Below are positions 45,382 to 57,764 of a stretch of 64,000 nucleotides of DNA, piece after piece. Origin of the DNA: Porogramme epimiltina (Eukaryota; Basidiomycota; Agaricomycetes; Polyporales; Polyporaceae); NCBI GenBank assembly GCA_900155495.1, contig FTLJ01000123.1:62001-126000 (forward strand). The letters are read 5' to 3'. Each line of letters begins with the position of its first letter. The first letter of the stretch is position 1. Made by a program: the position numbers and the translations under genes. Below the pieces are notes generated by a model that was given only the letters and a program-made list of their open reading frames with translations, was not told the origin of the DNA and ran no database searches.

Positions 45382-46927
45382 TGACTTATGTACGTGTTTC
45401 ATGCATCTGGTTGCAGGCACCGCATTGTTCCCTTCTGAGAGATGAAGCAGCTGACCATCATCATTGCCCCTACAGGACACTTGCTACGACCTTCGACGCG
45501 CTCTTCTCTCGGACTCGTCTTTGTTGTCAGGACGCTATTGGATCTACACACACATACCTCTCATATCCTGTTCACGCAATGTCGGGACATTAGCCCTGGC
45601 ATACGGTACTACCGAAGAAGTGCCGTCATCTGTACACCACCCCACACCCTACACCTGTCTCATCACTGTCATGTACTTCCATCAAAGCTTCTAGACTTGA
45701 TCTGATGCTCGCGCGCGCGAGGGGTGCTATGGTGCAAGGGAAATTCTTCGCGTTAGCCCCATAGTGCTTCTCTAGCACCCCGTGCTTGTGTGCCCTCGAT
45801 ATGCACAGGATACCCCGTGCCGAGCATGCGGCAGAGACACAGGATCGTGTCTCCGGAAGCGAACTCCAAAGTTTGAAGGAAGATGGAGGAAGACGGTGTA
45901 CCATGTGCTGCAGAGCACCTTCCTCGGGTGGCAGCGGGAGGCGGGGGTTTGTCGGTGGAGTCCAATCGGACACTTCCAAGCCTGACACGGTATGCGTGAC
46001 ACGGACGCGCCACTGTCTACATCGTGCAAGGCAGGCGGGACACCGGGTTGTTCCACAGCTCCCACACCCGAGAAGGTCCGTGCCAAGTGCGGAACCCGAC
46101 TCTCCCCCATGAGCGAGACTGCGGTTAAGATGAGAGACGAGGGAGATTAACCTGTCGTTATCGGTTGAAGTGAATGTACTTATCGGGTGGCACTAGTAGT
46201 AAGAAGTGCCGATGTCTAAGACGAGTCAATGTGACCTGGTCGGAGCGGCACGGGATGGATACTTCCATCGGGGCTCGCCCCCCATGATTACCCTCCCACA
46301 CTCCAGTGAGCCGTGATGCATACGAGTCGAGTCGTTTAATAGCGGCGAATGTCGAAAACAGAAGGACATGTACTGAACACCGCATTTTATACACGGGCGC
46401 CAAAAAAGGTCGCCATCACGATGATCGACCATGACTTGTACTACACCCATCATCATCAAACACGCAATCCGTAGACAAGTTTGCCCCCGCCAAGACGTAG
46501 AGCATTCCCTGGGCAACGATACCTTGGTTTCGGTACAGCGAATGTTCTGGGCCGAATCGCTGGAGAATTTGACTGGGATCTACAGTAAGGAAGGGCTTGG
46601 CGGGGCCCGTACCCTCCCAGCCTGTCCAGATGCACCTCCTTCCCCCCTTCTTCACCCATATCGTATCCAGAAGCATTGCCAAGCCTCTTGGCTGCTTAAC
46701 GGGGCAATATATGGGCTTGAACCCCCTTCTGACGAAGTCGAGCGAGCCTCGTCGCCTAGTTTCATCCTTACCGCCACCACCTCCCTCTCTCAACGACTGC
46801 ATGCCGTTGTTAATCGTCAAGGGGTGCGTAAAGTGCCTCATGTATCCCGAACAGCACCCGCATCGCATGTATGGTAAGCTTCGTTCCTTTCTCGCCTCGG
46901 TATTTGTTGAAACCACTTTTGCTTCAG
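45382..46927. other. Intergenic stretch downstream of the MFS gene
   Basis: About 1.5 kb. Overlapping frames are open on both strands near 46.42-46.94 kb. The plus-strand one (PPPPPSLNDCMPLLIVKGC then VKCLMYPEQHPHRMY) runs into a good donor (GTAAGC at 46874) and would then end at once (DAL, stop). None is supported enough to call. Confidence 0.35.
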
Positions 46928-47321
46928 ATGCCCTCTAAAGCCTGCTCAACGCCCATTCCGCACTCACCCGTGAGGCACACGTTCACAGCCATACAGGAGC
47001 AGCCCGGAGAGGGATCCGCCGAGATCGATGCTACCCCATCACCGTCAACTCCAAACTGGGCGACCTTCTCTTCCATCTCACCACCGACGCTCCCCGACAA
47101 CCCAGCATCATACGACTTGTTCCGAGGCCTCAGATGGGTAATTATCAGCTCTAAAGTTTTCATGTTCCGCTCACCACCGGTCGAGAACGATCTGCATCAT
47201 GATGGCGTACGTCCTACCAGCTCCGTGCTCGTTGCCGCGAAGTCTCACATGTCAATTTGTTTAGGACTTAAGTCGTGTGCTACCCACCTTTGGAAGTCAC
47301 TCGGTCACACGCACTGTCTAG
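46928..47321 (+). CDS. Possible small gene, two exons
   Basis: A tentative model: ATG 46928, exon to 47137, intron with GTAATT donor and TTTGTTTAG acceptor, second exon 47265-47321, in frame, 88 residues. The text (SPVRHTFTAIQEQPGEGSA, NWATFSSISPPTLPDN, DLFRGLRW) is protein-like, Ser/Pro-rich, with no family match. Could equally be a chance frame; no TATA or other promoter support. Confidence 0.25.
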
Positions 47322-48652
47322 CGCCCCAAGCGCAACGGGAATATCGAGCCTCGCCGTTTCCAGTTATCATGCGGGAATGAGAACCGCTAAGGCCCATGTC
47401 TTAATGTTATCTATATGGAGATACGTCTTTACGTTGAGTTTCCATGACTACTATTTTGGCGAGTAGAGGCATTGACTCACCATACTCTAGATAAGACGTT
47501 TTGCGTGCTGTAGCTTTGCCGAATCCAAGGCCCAAGGTATAGAAAACGCTGTCTGTGGTGATCTCTGCGAGTCAACCCACGTTCCCTCAGCCAATTAGGG
47601 GTGAGATGTTTGACATCACGTGGGTAGACGGCCTGAGGACAAGATATACCTGTGGACGTGGTCTACGACTATACGATGACTGCCAGAGGGCTTGTACACT
47701 AGAGGTGTGATCAAGTTATCATCCATCGGAAGCAATCAAGCTCTAATCATAGATACGGCACGCCGTCAAGATGATCCTTATGATCATTATCGTCTTTAAT
47801 TAGCCGTCTTCTCCGCTTTTAATAGGCCTTAGGTCTCGCATAATTGGCAGCTCTTTTTGTTCGGCCTTCATCGACGACGGAAATGCCAGGTGAGCAATGT
47901 GGTATCGAATAAGCGTTATCTTATCCCCGCGGGAAATGGACACCGTTACAACGCTGACTTCTCTTTTAATCAGCCAGTCTCTCTCCGCACTTCCCGCGGG
48001 GACTTCGAGCATTATCAAAGGATTTCCAAGTTCGCCGTGGAGGGGTGAACAATGTTCCATGGTACTTGTGAAGGTCCGATGCAATCGCTGCCGTGTTTAA
48101 CTGATGTGAATGGGAAGAACCCCCAATAGCGCGCACGGTCCGAGGGACAGCTTAGTGACGGAGAGAGATAGCAATGGTTAACATCGCATTTACGATCAGT
48201 AAAATTGCGGGTGAGCCCTGGTGAGTTTACAAAGGCCTTCCCCCCGCCATAACACCCTCACCGTGTATTTAAGATTGGTTGCTCTTCGAAACCGGACTGA
48301 AGATTACCCAAGTGGTGTCATTGCCTATGTTGCTCATCGGCGCTGTTACCGTGACATCGCCTCATTGGGTCGGTACGTCTGCCGAGGTTCGGTGATACCC
48401 TTTGCGTTCTGACTCTCGTACTCATTACAGGTACACCCTTGATTGCTGAAGGCCTTCAACCAGCGTCCCGGGAGCTCCTTGGTACTACTAGGAACGCGAC
48501 ACCTCGGGACCTCGAGGGAAGCAGTCCGATGTTCTGGTCGCCCGTATCCTTCCGTTGCCGATATCGTTCGCGCCCTCAACACCCTTGTGGTACGGGCCCG
48601 CATGACGGTACGCCACCGTACAAAACCGAAGGCACACCCTGTCCACCTCACG
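47322..48652. other. Intergenic stretch upstream of oxalate decarboxylase
   Basis: About 1.3 kb with no supported gene; includes the promoter of the secreted oxalate decarboxylase. Confidence 0.45.
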
Positions 48653-48660
48653 TATAAAAG
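48653..48660 (+). promoter_or_regulatory. TATA box of the oxalate decarboxylase gene
   Basis: TATAAAAG, 78 bases upstream of the start codon, followed by a CAGC-rich leader. A perfect consensus at a typical distance. Confidence 0.6.
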
Positions 48661-48737
48661 AGCCAGCATCCAGAGCCATCAACGTCAGCTCAGCAGCTCT
48701 CGCCTTCAGCTCTCGTCCCTCACTCACCGTCTACGAC

Positions 48738-51174
48738 ATGCTCAGCCTCACCAAGATTGTATTCTGCGCTGTTGTCCTTGCGACGTCCGCGAGTGCGGCC
48801 CCCGCGCCGGCTGCGTCGTCCACAGTGTCAGCAGCATCGTCTACAGTGATCTCGAGCGCCTCGTTTTCGAGTGCCCCTGCGTCGAGTTCGGCGGCCGCGA
48901 GCTCCGTCGCCCTCAACAGCGACTCTCGCAGCCACACGGCGTCTTCGTCGTCTTCGGCCTCCGCTTCGGCGTCGGCGTCGGGATCACCAAGTTCCTCGGC
49001 GGCGGATGCATCGCAGACAGTAGCGTACGCTAGTGACGACCCAAACTACCCTCTCTGGAACGAAAACTCAACGACCGCACCCGAGGGAACTCGTGGCACT
49101 TACGGCGCGTCCATCATTGGGCCGCAGAACGTGGAGATTGCCCTTCAGAACCCCGACCTTCTTGCGCCTCCAACGACGGACTCGGGCAGCGTGTACGTAC
49201 ATTCTAGGCCCGTCCATATGACCTCGCCCTGACTTCGCTGGCCCTGAAAATAGCGCCAACGCAAAGTGGCCCTTCTCCCTCAGCCACAACCGCTTGCAGA
49301 CTGGTGGATGGGCTCGTCAGCAGAACAGTAAGTTACCCCGAACATTCACAAGGCCTCGGATGTAGCGCTTACAACTAACGCCCTCTTGTGAAGCCGACGT
49401 GATGCCCATCGCGACCTGTGAGTCTGCATTTACCGGATATAGAGTTTGCAAGGCTTGTGTTCTAATCGAGGCACGACAGCTATGGCGGGCGTTAACATGC
49501 GCCTCGAAGCGGGTGCGATTCGGTGGGTATTAGGTACCTCCGCATCCACGTGCGCATCCGCTGATATTTTACGTCTTCCAGTGAGCTTCATTGGCACAAG
49601 ACGGCGGAGGTGAGCACCGAGGTCGTCCCATCACGAGGCTCATCTGACCTGTCTTATACTTCAGTGGTCCTACGTCCTCAAGGTTTGTCTCATACCCGTA
49701 GAGGAAAGACGATTGCAGGACTCACGTTCGTTCCCAGGGATCGGTCCAGGTGACGGCCATTAACAGCGACGGACAGAACTACCTCGGCACTGCGGTACGC
49801 GATTTCCCATTACCGTGTCGCTTTCTCGCGTGCCGCTCACATACCTCGCACGATAGAATGCGGGTGATCTCTGGTATTTCCCTCCTGGTGTCCCTCACTC
49901 GCTGCAGGCGACGGACGACGACCCCGACGGCACTGAGTTCCTCCTGGTAAGCCTATCCTCAACGTTGCCCTTCTTTCGGCTCAACGGTGTCCCGATAGGT
50001 CTTCAACGACGGCGCTTTCAGCGAAGACGCGACGTTCCTGGTGCGAAGTCTTCCGTCGTCTATTTTCACCTCAGGACACGCGGGCTGACGTCAATCACGC
50101 TCCTCCCTCCCCGCGCTTCCTTCCCTTCCGCCGCGCATTGACACCGCTTCTGCCGCCTGTGCCGCCAGCTCACCGAGTGGCTCGCACACGTGCCGAAGGA
50201 AGTGCGAAGAACTTCAAGACGAATATGACCGCTTTCGACCACATCCCGGCCGAGCAGCTCTACATCTTCCCGAGCGGTACGCCGGATCTCCCGTGCCTAA
50301 GTTTGTACCCGCAAGGATAGGAGCTCACAACCGCTAACAGCGGCGCCTCCGTCTGACGCTAAGGCTCCCTCTGACCCTCAAGGCGAGGTCCCCAACCCGT
50401 TCGTGTTCCCGCTCTCGCAGGTCAAGGCGACAAGTCTCGACGGCGGCTCGGTCAAGGTCGTGGACTCGACCACCTTCACCGTCTCCACCGCTATCGCGGT
50501 TGCGGAGGTCACCGTCGAGCCGGGCGCGATGCGCGAGCTTCACGTGAGCCTGTCTTCCCTTCTCGCGTCCACATTCTCAGCCCGCTGATCCTCCACCGGC
50601 CGCGCGCAGTGGCACCCGACCCAGGACGAGTGGACGTACTACCTGTGCGTGTCCGCCCGAGCGAGACCGTCTCCTTCCCTTCCGACTTCTAGCCGCTGAC
50701 TAGGTTTCTCGACGCAGCGAGGGGCAGGGTCGGGTGACCCTCTTCGCGTCCGAGGGCAACGCGCGCACGTTCAACTACATGGTGCGTCGAGTCCCTCGGA
50801 AGCCCGTCCTGCTGCTTTGGTGCGCGCTGCTCACACGCTCCCCTCGCACGCAGCCCGGCGACGTCGGCTTCGTGCCCGCCTCCTTCGGCCACTATGTCGA
50901 GAACACGGGGAACTCGACCCTCCGCTTCCTCGAAATCTTCAACACCGACCGGTTCCAGGATATCTCCCTCCAGCAGGTCAGACCACCCCTCGCCCTTTCA
51001 TGTCCGCGGACCCACTCACCGACAACAATGCTGACGATGCGCACGTGTTCGCTGCAGTGGCTCGCGCTCACCCCGCCGGCCCTCGTCCAGGCCCACCTCC
51101 AGCTTGACGACGAGACGATCGCCCACCTCAGCAAGACGAAGCTGACCGTCGTCGGTCCGGCCACTTCCTCCTAA
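48738..51174 (+). CDS. Secreted oxalate decarboxylase (bicupin), with apparent frameshift
   Basis: Oxalate decarboxylase converts oxalate to formate and CO2 with Mn, outside the cell or in the wall; wood-decay fungi use it to limit oxalate. Fifteen exons. Signal peptide MLSLTKIVFCAVVLATSASA; then a Ser/Ala-rich linker of about 80 residues, unusual for the family; then cupin 1 (RLEAGAIRELHWHKTAEWSY, GDLWYFPPGVPHSLQ) and cupin 2 ([33 protein letters not shown]). Both metal sets (HxH, E, H) are present. Exon 6 (49665-49682, WSYVLK) is only 18 nt. Near 50202 the text LTEWLAHVPKEV passes to AKNFKTNMTAFDH with 4 bases too few compared with the family (V-L/I-A expected), shifting the frame. Either a recent null mutation or an assembly error; the rest is intact. 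Confidence 0.88.
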
Positions 51175-54100
51175 ACCTCGGTAAGATAAGGGACTTCTCC
51201 CGCGGACCCGGCTGCTAGGACCGAAACATGTCTGTTACCGAAGTGGCGATTTACGAGTACTTGTCTCCTTTTTCTCTATGCCCCGACAACCTCGAAAATT
51301 GTACATAACCCATTTTTGTCCTCCCTCCTGCCCTGTTTCGCGTGATAGCAGATTACGAGCTTGCTTTGTACTACTATGTATGACCGGATTCGACGCTCGA
51401 AATGAATTGTTGTATGTTTTCGAACCCCCACTGTGCGCCCCAAAGGTAGTGGTGGGTACGACTATCCAGGGTGAAAATCGTGCATCACCAGTGATCCGGT
51501 TGATTAAATGGGTGTGTTGAAAAAGTTGTTGAAATTAGGCGCGAGGAACTTTCACCAACGAAGTTAGGCCAAATGCCCCTTTGCGCGCTTACAGAGACTT
51601 ACAAGGCCTGGGACAGCGCTGACGAGAGCGCGCAAGTCTTCACGTGCCTGCCCTAAACTCCCAAGTCCTCGACGACAGCCCGTTGCGACGCATTGCTGGG
51701 TGGCATCTCTCAGTCAACTCCACCCTCTCGTTCTCTTCTGTCTCTGTACTCACACCTGCTTATACTCTCTTCATGCATCTTCTGGACCACGTCAGGACCG
51801 AACCTCCCATCGCTCACAGTACTACTCAGCTAGCAAGTCGTGGCATGAAAGCTCGGCGCCTGAGGCGTGGAGGTGTTCTATGACTGTCTGGTACGCCCTC
51901 TGACCCAATCTTAAACCTACGTCTACCATAGCTCAGGGTCTCGTGGCGACAGTATGTAGCCCGACCTCCACAGAGGTACGGAAGCACAGAGACCATGACC
52001 TCAGCTTGGCATGGACAGGCATGCGCTCAAGCTCTACGTCATCTGTACACAGGCGAAGGGATATCTAGGTGAGTTTTCGTGTTCGTGCACATAACGCACA
52101 TTTCGCCTGTCCTACAAGTCCTTAGCTTCCTTCCCCAAGTCTCGGTCGGCCTCCTGTGCAATGGAACAAGGTGCAAGATGGCACTCGTCGCTACCACACC
52201 CCTCATCATCTTTGCTATGATGCTCGCTACCGCGGCACATGGCACGCACAGTAATGCATGAAGGTTCTTCTGGCTCCTGCCGCAATTACGTGAGTGGTCA
52301 GTATGCTATTGGCTTCAATGGGCGTGTACGTATCTTCAACGCTAACTACGCTCCGTCCCGGCCGTGCAGTAGCGCCAGTGTTTTCTTTATGTGAGTCTCT
52401 CCAATTGTGCGAAACAGCCTTACGAGCCATGGTGGGATGTGAACGTGTCGAGAGGGAGAGGAGGGGTGTGCATGAGCATCATGGTTGTACTTGTAGGGAT
52501 TCAGTATGTGTGCTGTCTCGTTCACTGTGCTTCTCGAGCTCACATTTACTGCAGGATTGTTGCGTCCTGGGACATGGTATTGCTTGGAGAGGGTGCTAGG
52601 GGCGAAGTGATGCAGCAACGGTATTATGGTTCGGTCGTATAGCAGTAGCATCTGAGCTGTACGCATAGTAGCAATACAAATGAGTAGTTTTACCCCCGTA
52701 ACACGTGTGTACTACTATGTGGGAATTATCAACCAGAAGCAAGGAAAATCACCCATTCATGGGCGCTGACGCAAGGTGTTGAAACAGGACAAATAAAGGC
52801 TGAAAAGGTCTCTCTGGTTCACCACGTAAGGTGGGGAAACTCAACTAGCGCCTCGGTCTCCGTTGTGGTGGTAACAGATCCCAATCATAGTACATCTTCC
52901 TATTTCTAGCATGGTGAATGATGTAGTACTTTTCGCCATGTATCAGTTTCGCAGAGCCCTTTTCAATGCCTACGCAGTGTCCCACAACGATACATGCCTC
53001 GTTTAAGATCTTCGGCGTTCCTGAGCACAACATCCCAAGCAATCGGTTACGTTGGCCGTTTATCGGAGCATAATTTGTAGTCACTCTACTTCGGTGCTCT
53101 ATTGAGCGATGTATATTTAGACAGGCATTCTGAATACACAATATTGTGGTATTTTCGGAACGAAGGGCGTAGTCTCTTCAACACGCATAAGTACCAAGAG
53201 CGATCCTCCATGTCATCATGATCGCTACAGCTACGCGAGCCCTCGATGCCGACCCGTCGGGGGTATCAATCACATCCGCTAGCCGTTGTGGAGCCCTGCT
53301 GAGCAAGCCTGGCGCGGTAAACGTTCAGCCGTTTCTCGAGGAGGCCGAGAGGGATGACGTCGTCGCAAGAAACAGAGGGAGGCACGATTGATTGCCACCA
53401 ATCTTGATCGTCCAGAGATCGGTGGGGTAGAGATCGAGGGGCGGTGCACGGTGCGTGATGCGCAAGGGGGGGTGGCACGCGCGACCGCGTGCATTCAACG
53501 CGCTCGTTCACCCGGCCGGGGCGTCTTGAACCCAGAACGCCAGAACGCGGGGGTGCGTAAACCTTCTGCACATGCTTGAGTTTAACTTCAGCGATCCGGG
53601 AGGGGCGAGATCTCATTCGAGGGACCGAAGAGGACCCTGCGGGTCCGACAGCCGCCTTTGGGGCGAGGTCGTCGACTTCCTAGACCGATCGCGGGAGAAT
53701 GAGCGAACGCCGGGGGGTGACTAGCTGGATGGGCTCTATGTTTATCTCTGGAAGGACTTCCGGGCCCCGCCAAGCGGCTGCGTGGCAGCGGCTATATCCT
53801 TCACGGAGTATTATAGCTAGGAAACCGACGTAGTAGGACCCGGCTGCTTTGTAGACTGGCGAGCTTCGAAGATGGCGAGGTCCAGGAAGTCGAGCACCCT
53901 ATGGCGGCCGCAGGAGAAGTTAAAGGCCGGCGGGCGAAGCCACAGGAGTGACGACGGGGGGTGGGGATCGATCGGGCCCCTAAGCTTTAAGGCCGACCAA
54001 GGACCAAGATAGGCCGGGGTCATCTGGTGTTATCGTCGCAAAGTTAGCTTATAGCACACGCAGACTAAAAGTCAGAGATAACCAACCGTTCCTGGCCTCC

Positions 54101-55275
54101 GTGAGTCTATCGCAGTGATATACGCCAATATTAGAAAAACGGCCAGCGTCTTGTTTAGTCCTGAGGAGCAACTAGCGTAATCAGTAAGTGCCGCGCTACT
54201 TGCCGTGCCGTGTTGAGATTCTCTTCTGGAAGCGATGCCACCAATTGTGGGCGAAGGGGCGCGGAAAAACCGGATTATCATAGTTGGGTCACCGCACGCT
54301 TTGCCACGAGGCTGTAGGCAAGCTCGTCAGCGTCCGAAGAGTCACGGTGGGCGCGGGCGACTATGATGAGAGCTAGGGGCTTCATACGATTACTTGCTAA
54401 ACTCTGAGGCGAGATAGTGGTCGTCACAGTGCGGCGTTCCGTATTCAATACGACATTACGCAGGCAATGACAGGGTGACACGAACTGTCCGTCATTATTG
54501 TGGCGAGCCAATGCGATTCCGAGGCCCCAGCCAATACAATGCCGAGGGTCGTAAATTGTAATGGAATCAGGGGAACTATATTCGTCGAGCGTACCTCCGT
54601 GTTGTAGTCGAATTGAATGCAAGTGTTGGTTGCCGTTAAGCGGCGTCGCGGGGAAGGCTGGCTTGAGGTTCAATCTGTCGTGGGTGCACGTGTTCAGGTT
54701 GGGAACGGACGAATCAGGAGTCGTTGGCTGTGGTTGGTGGGAACGGAAAAGAGCGAGGGTCAGATGACGTAGTGACCAAGGCGTGTGGGCAACGAGGACG
54801 AGATTGCAGGGTCATGCCGGCACACCACTCCAGTATCTTCAACCAAACCTCGTTAGTCACTAGCAGCAGTGAGGCCCCAACTGCGAGTGCCATGCGCAGA
54901 GTGTCCTACAATGGAGCCCTGGGGCGTTGAATAACGCGATGCGATGGGCCTGGCAGGGGCGATCGGGTACCTAGATATCGCGTGGAGGCCCCACGAAGGC
55001 GGGAGAAAACACTGAACGGAATCAGGAGGGCCGCAGCGTGCCCGTGTCGCCTTCGCCGCGCGGGCAGCGGATGACGTGAGTGAGGTCATATCGGCCTAGT
55101 ATCCTTTTAAAGATGCCCGCCATTTACCTCCTGAGCTCTCCTGTCCCACGCCTACCCGAAATCAGCTCTTCCCTCCGACGACGGCGACCCAGGCGAAGGG
55201 TTTCTCTTCGACCACGACCATCTTCTCCAGCCTCACCTTGCAAGTGGTTGCTGCCGCGTCCAGTGAGCTGATCAG
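51175..55275. other. Long intergenic stretch
   Basis: Four kilobases with no firmly supported gene. Noted: ATG 52178 gives 27 residues, MALVATTPLIIFAMMLATAA then HGTHSNA, like an isolated signal peptide; ATG 52258 gives MKVLLAPAAIT running into a GTGAGT donor. A minus-strand frame at 54278-54673 (131 codons, with DPRHCIGWGLGIALARHNN) has no recognisable family. These could be relics of small secreted-protein genes. Confidence 0.4.
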
Positions 55276-56132
55276 ATGCCCTCAGTGCCCGCCGCGCCCG
55301 TCTCAGTTTTCGTCGATCCGCTCGCCGGTCTCCCCGTCTCCGCCTGTCCAGATCTCCTTTCTCCGTACGAACGCGTCGCAGGCCCGACCCCGGACCCAGA
55401 CATGGACGATGTCGTGCTAGTCCCCACAGAAGACGGCGCCGTCTCGCAGGTTAGCAGAGCTCCCCGCGCGCTCCCCGTCAGACATTTACCTATCACCTTA
55501 AGCCGTTTCCTGAGCAGAGTCCTCCCCAGTCTTCGCTCAAGCCGCGCATTGAGCTAGGCTCCCTCACTCTCCATTCTCCATCGTCAATCGTTGGCACCCC
55601 CTTCGACCTCTCTCCGCGCTTCGAGTACCCCTTTCCCGTGGCCCCCGCTCAACCAGCACTGGACACCGTCCACGCCGTCCCGTCGTTCCCCGCCATCACT
55701 TCCCCCCTATCAGCCTTTCCGATCGTCATGCCCCCTCTCTCCGTCCAACTTCCGCTTCCCCTCTCGACCCCCAGCACACCATCTTCCAAATCCAGGATCG
55801 AGAACCGGAGCCTCTCCCCAACGCACCCGAAACTCCACGCTCGAGAACCGCCGGTCCCACCTGGCCTCGTCAAGAAACGTCAGATGACGCTCATCGCGGC
55901 CACTGAATCCGCGCTGGCTGCGCAGGACGCGGCACATACGCGCGTGCGGGGCGCCAGCCTTAGCATCGTTACAGGCCTGATCGAAGGGCGTGGAGGTGAG
56001 GGAAGCAAGGATCCGAAGGCGAGCGCGAGATGGAAGCGGAACAGTGTGGTTGGCATCGAGGGTGTTCGGACCCCCAGCGGCGCCGGCGAGCACCTCGCCA
56101 AAGCGAAATCGAATCTTTCCCTCAAGCAATAG
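55276..56132 (+). CDS. Disordered Ser/Pro-rich protein, unknown
   Basis: Two exons (55276-55449, 55518-56132) sum in frame to 789 nt, 262 residues. The start MPSVPAAPVSVFVDPLAGLP is followed by an acidic segment (PDPDMDDVVLVPTEDGAV), then across the intron KPRIELGSLTLHSPSSIVG, a long Pro/Ser region, and a more ordered C-terminal part (KKRQMTLIAATESALAAQD, RGASLSIVTGLIEGRGG, ARWKRNSVVGIEGV) ending KAKSNLSLKQ. No domain recognised. Earlier exons from about 55104 are possible because the upstream 170 bases stay open in two frames; the start chosen is the first ATG in the frame that continues across the intron. Confidence 0.55.
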
Positions 56133-57764
56133 ACACGGCCGCTATCCTGTGTCCGTATGACCAGGACAGTCCACTCGAGGAAGGGCTAGGCCCTTGCTCT
56201 CCCGCTCCCTTTCGGTTTTCATCCACCGATGTCGACCTCATCCCCTCCTTCCCATATGACCCGGTGGCTCGCCTTCAGAGCGGGCCATATACACGCTGCG
56301 CCTGCTCAGGCGTCTGTCTACCTGGCGTTACCCGACCTGGAGTGCCAAAATGCAAAGCTCCCCGTTCAAACCATCGTCCCGACACGTCTCCGCTTATAGT
56401 GACCATAACGGTCCGTACACACACGAAGAATGGGCCGGTCGCACGCGATTCAACAGTTTTCACAATGCACATTTTTATCCCCTTTCGTACCCCGTTTCTT
56501 CACGCCTGGTCGTTTCGGTCTCTCGTATATAGGTCGTCTTTCCGATCCGTGTTGTATCTCAATACGCCACTCTTTCCCCGTCTCTCATTCCCCACCAGAA
56601 TCGCACGCGGAGCATCGTGTACTTATGGTCTCTTGGTTACGCCCCATCCCTTCCACGTTCTTCCTCCCCATGTGTATTTGTCCATTCCCTCCCCGCCCTC
56701 ACATACCCTCGTACAACCCGTTCACCGTTGCCGTCTCTACCCGCACATGTTGTTCGCCGTGTCCGATTATTGCTATGTCACCTCACATTCGCTTTCGACG
56801 CTCTCTGTTCTCCGCACACGTCCCTTCCTGTATTATTTCATATCTCACTCACATCACTATCTCTACCACGATCGTCTGTAGCTTCCGCACTCGGCGGCGC
56901 ATAGCGTCACATACACACTTTACTCTCACTCAGATACTGGAGAGTAAGGAAACGCCTACATTCCCTTTCATGCCGGTACGATAGCACTGCTGGCCAACAG
57001 ATATACCGCTCGCCCCTTTGCCCCTACCACTGTGGCTTTTGTGTTATCGACCCCCGGCCGCTGAGATGAAGTGGTGGATAAAGTCAACTTCAAGCACTAG
57101 TGTCAGCCGCGGGGGGGGGGGTTCGGGGACACGATTGAGGCGAGGGTCCTACAACTTGCTGAGTCAAACATGATCCTGGCTCGAAGAAGGGTTGGGAGGC
57201 TGGCAGGGGTTTTGAGATCGCAGTGTGAATCGCAACATTTGCGAGCAGCATCAGGTGGTGCAGTTGTCCAGGGGCCTACCATTCTCATCTGGATTCCGTG
57301 TGCCAGTCTACGTCGCATTCGTTTCTCAAATGCGCGTGCGATGTGCTCTCGATCGGCTAGCATGCCGAAGTCAGTACCCTGCAACGACATAGTTCATCGT
57401 CTGAGAACATACAGTATCACACCGCAAATGACATCCAAGAACCCATGTATCAAAGTAATCTATTGCCCCGGGGGTACTTCAGCGAAACCTTGTAAACGTC
57501 GTATGCTCCCGAGCCTTGAGCAGAGCTATTGATCACACAGGTCAAACGCCAATCACACGCACTATGGAAGTAGGAATGATAAATATCAATAAAGTAGATA
57601 GCATGAACGCGTCCTGTGAGCACAAGCCTGCACGGGGATATTAAACGCTACTAAGGCGATGAGGGTACCGAGTATCCTATGTGCGGATCATCTACCCAGT
57701 GCTGACGTCACCTGAGGGCGACGAGACATGGTACAGCCAGGCCGAAGGACGACATTGGACGTCA
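56133..57764. other. Pyrimidine-rich 3' flank and intergenic DNA
   Basis: From 56.15 to about 56.98 kb the plus strand is strongly C/T-rich, which leaves two long frames open by composition alone. An 11-G run lies at 57111-57121. From 57.2 kb to the next gene nothing coding is seen. Confidence 0.45.

Noticed and set aside
56030..56984. Two long plus-strand frames (283 and 184 codons)
   Set aside because: They start inside the previous gene in another frame and continue through a C/T-rich tract; composition explains the openness.
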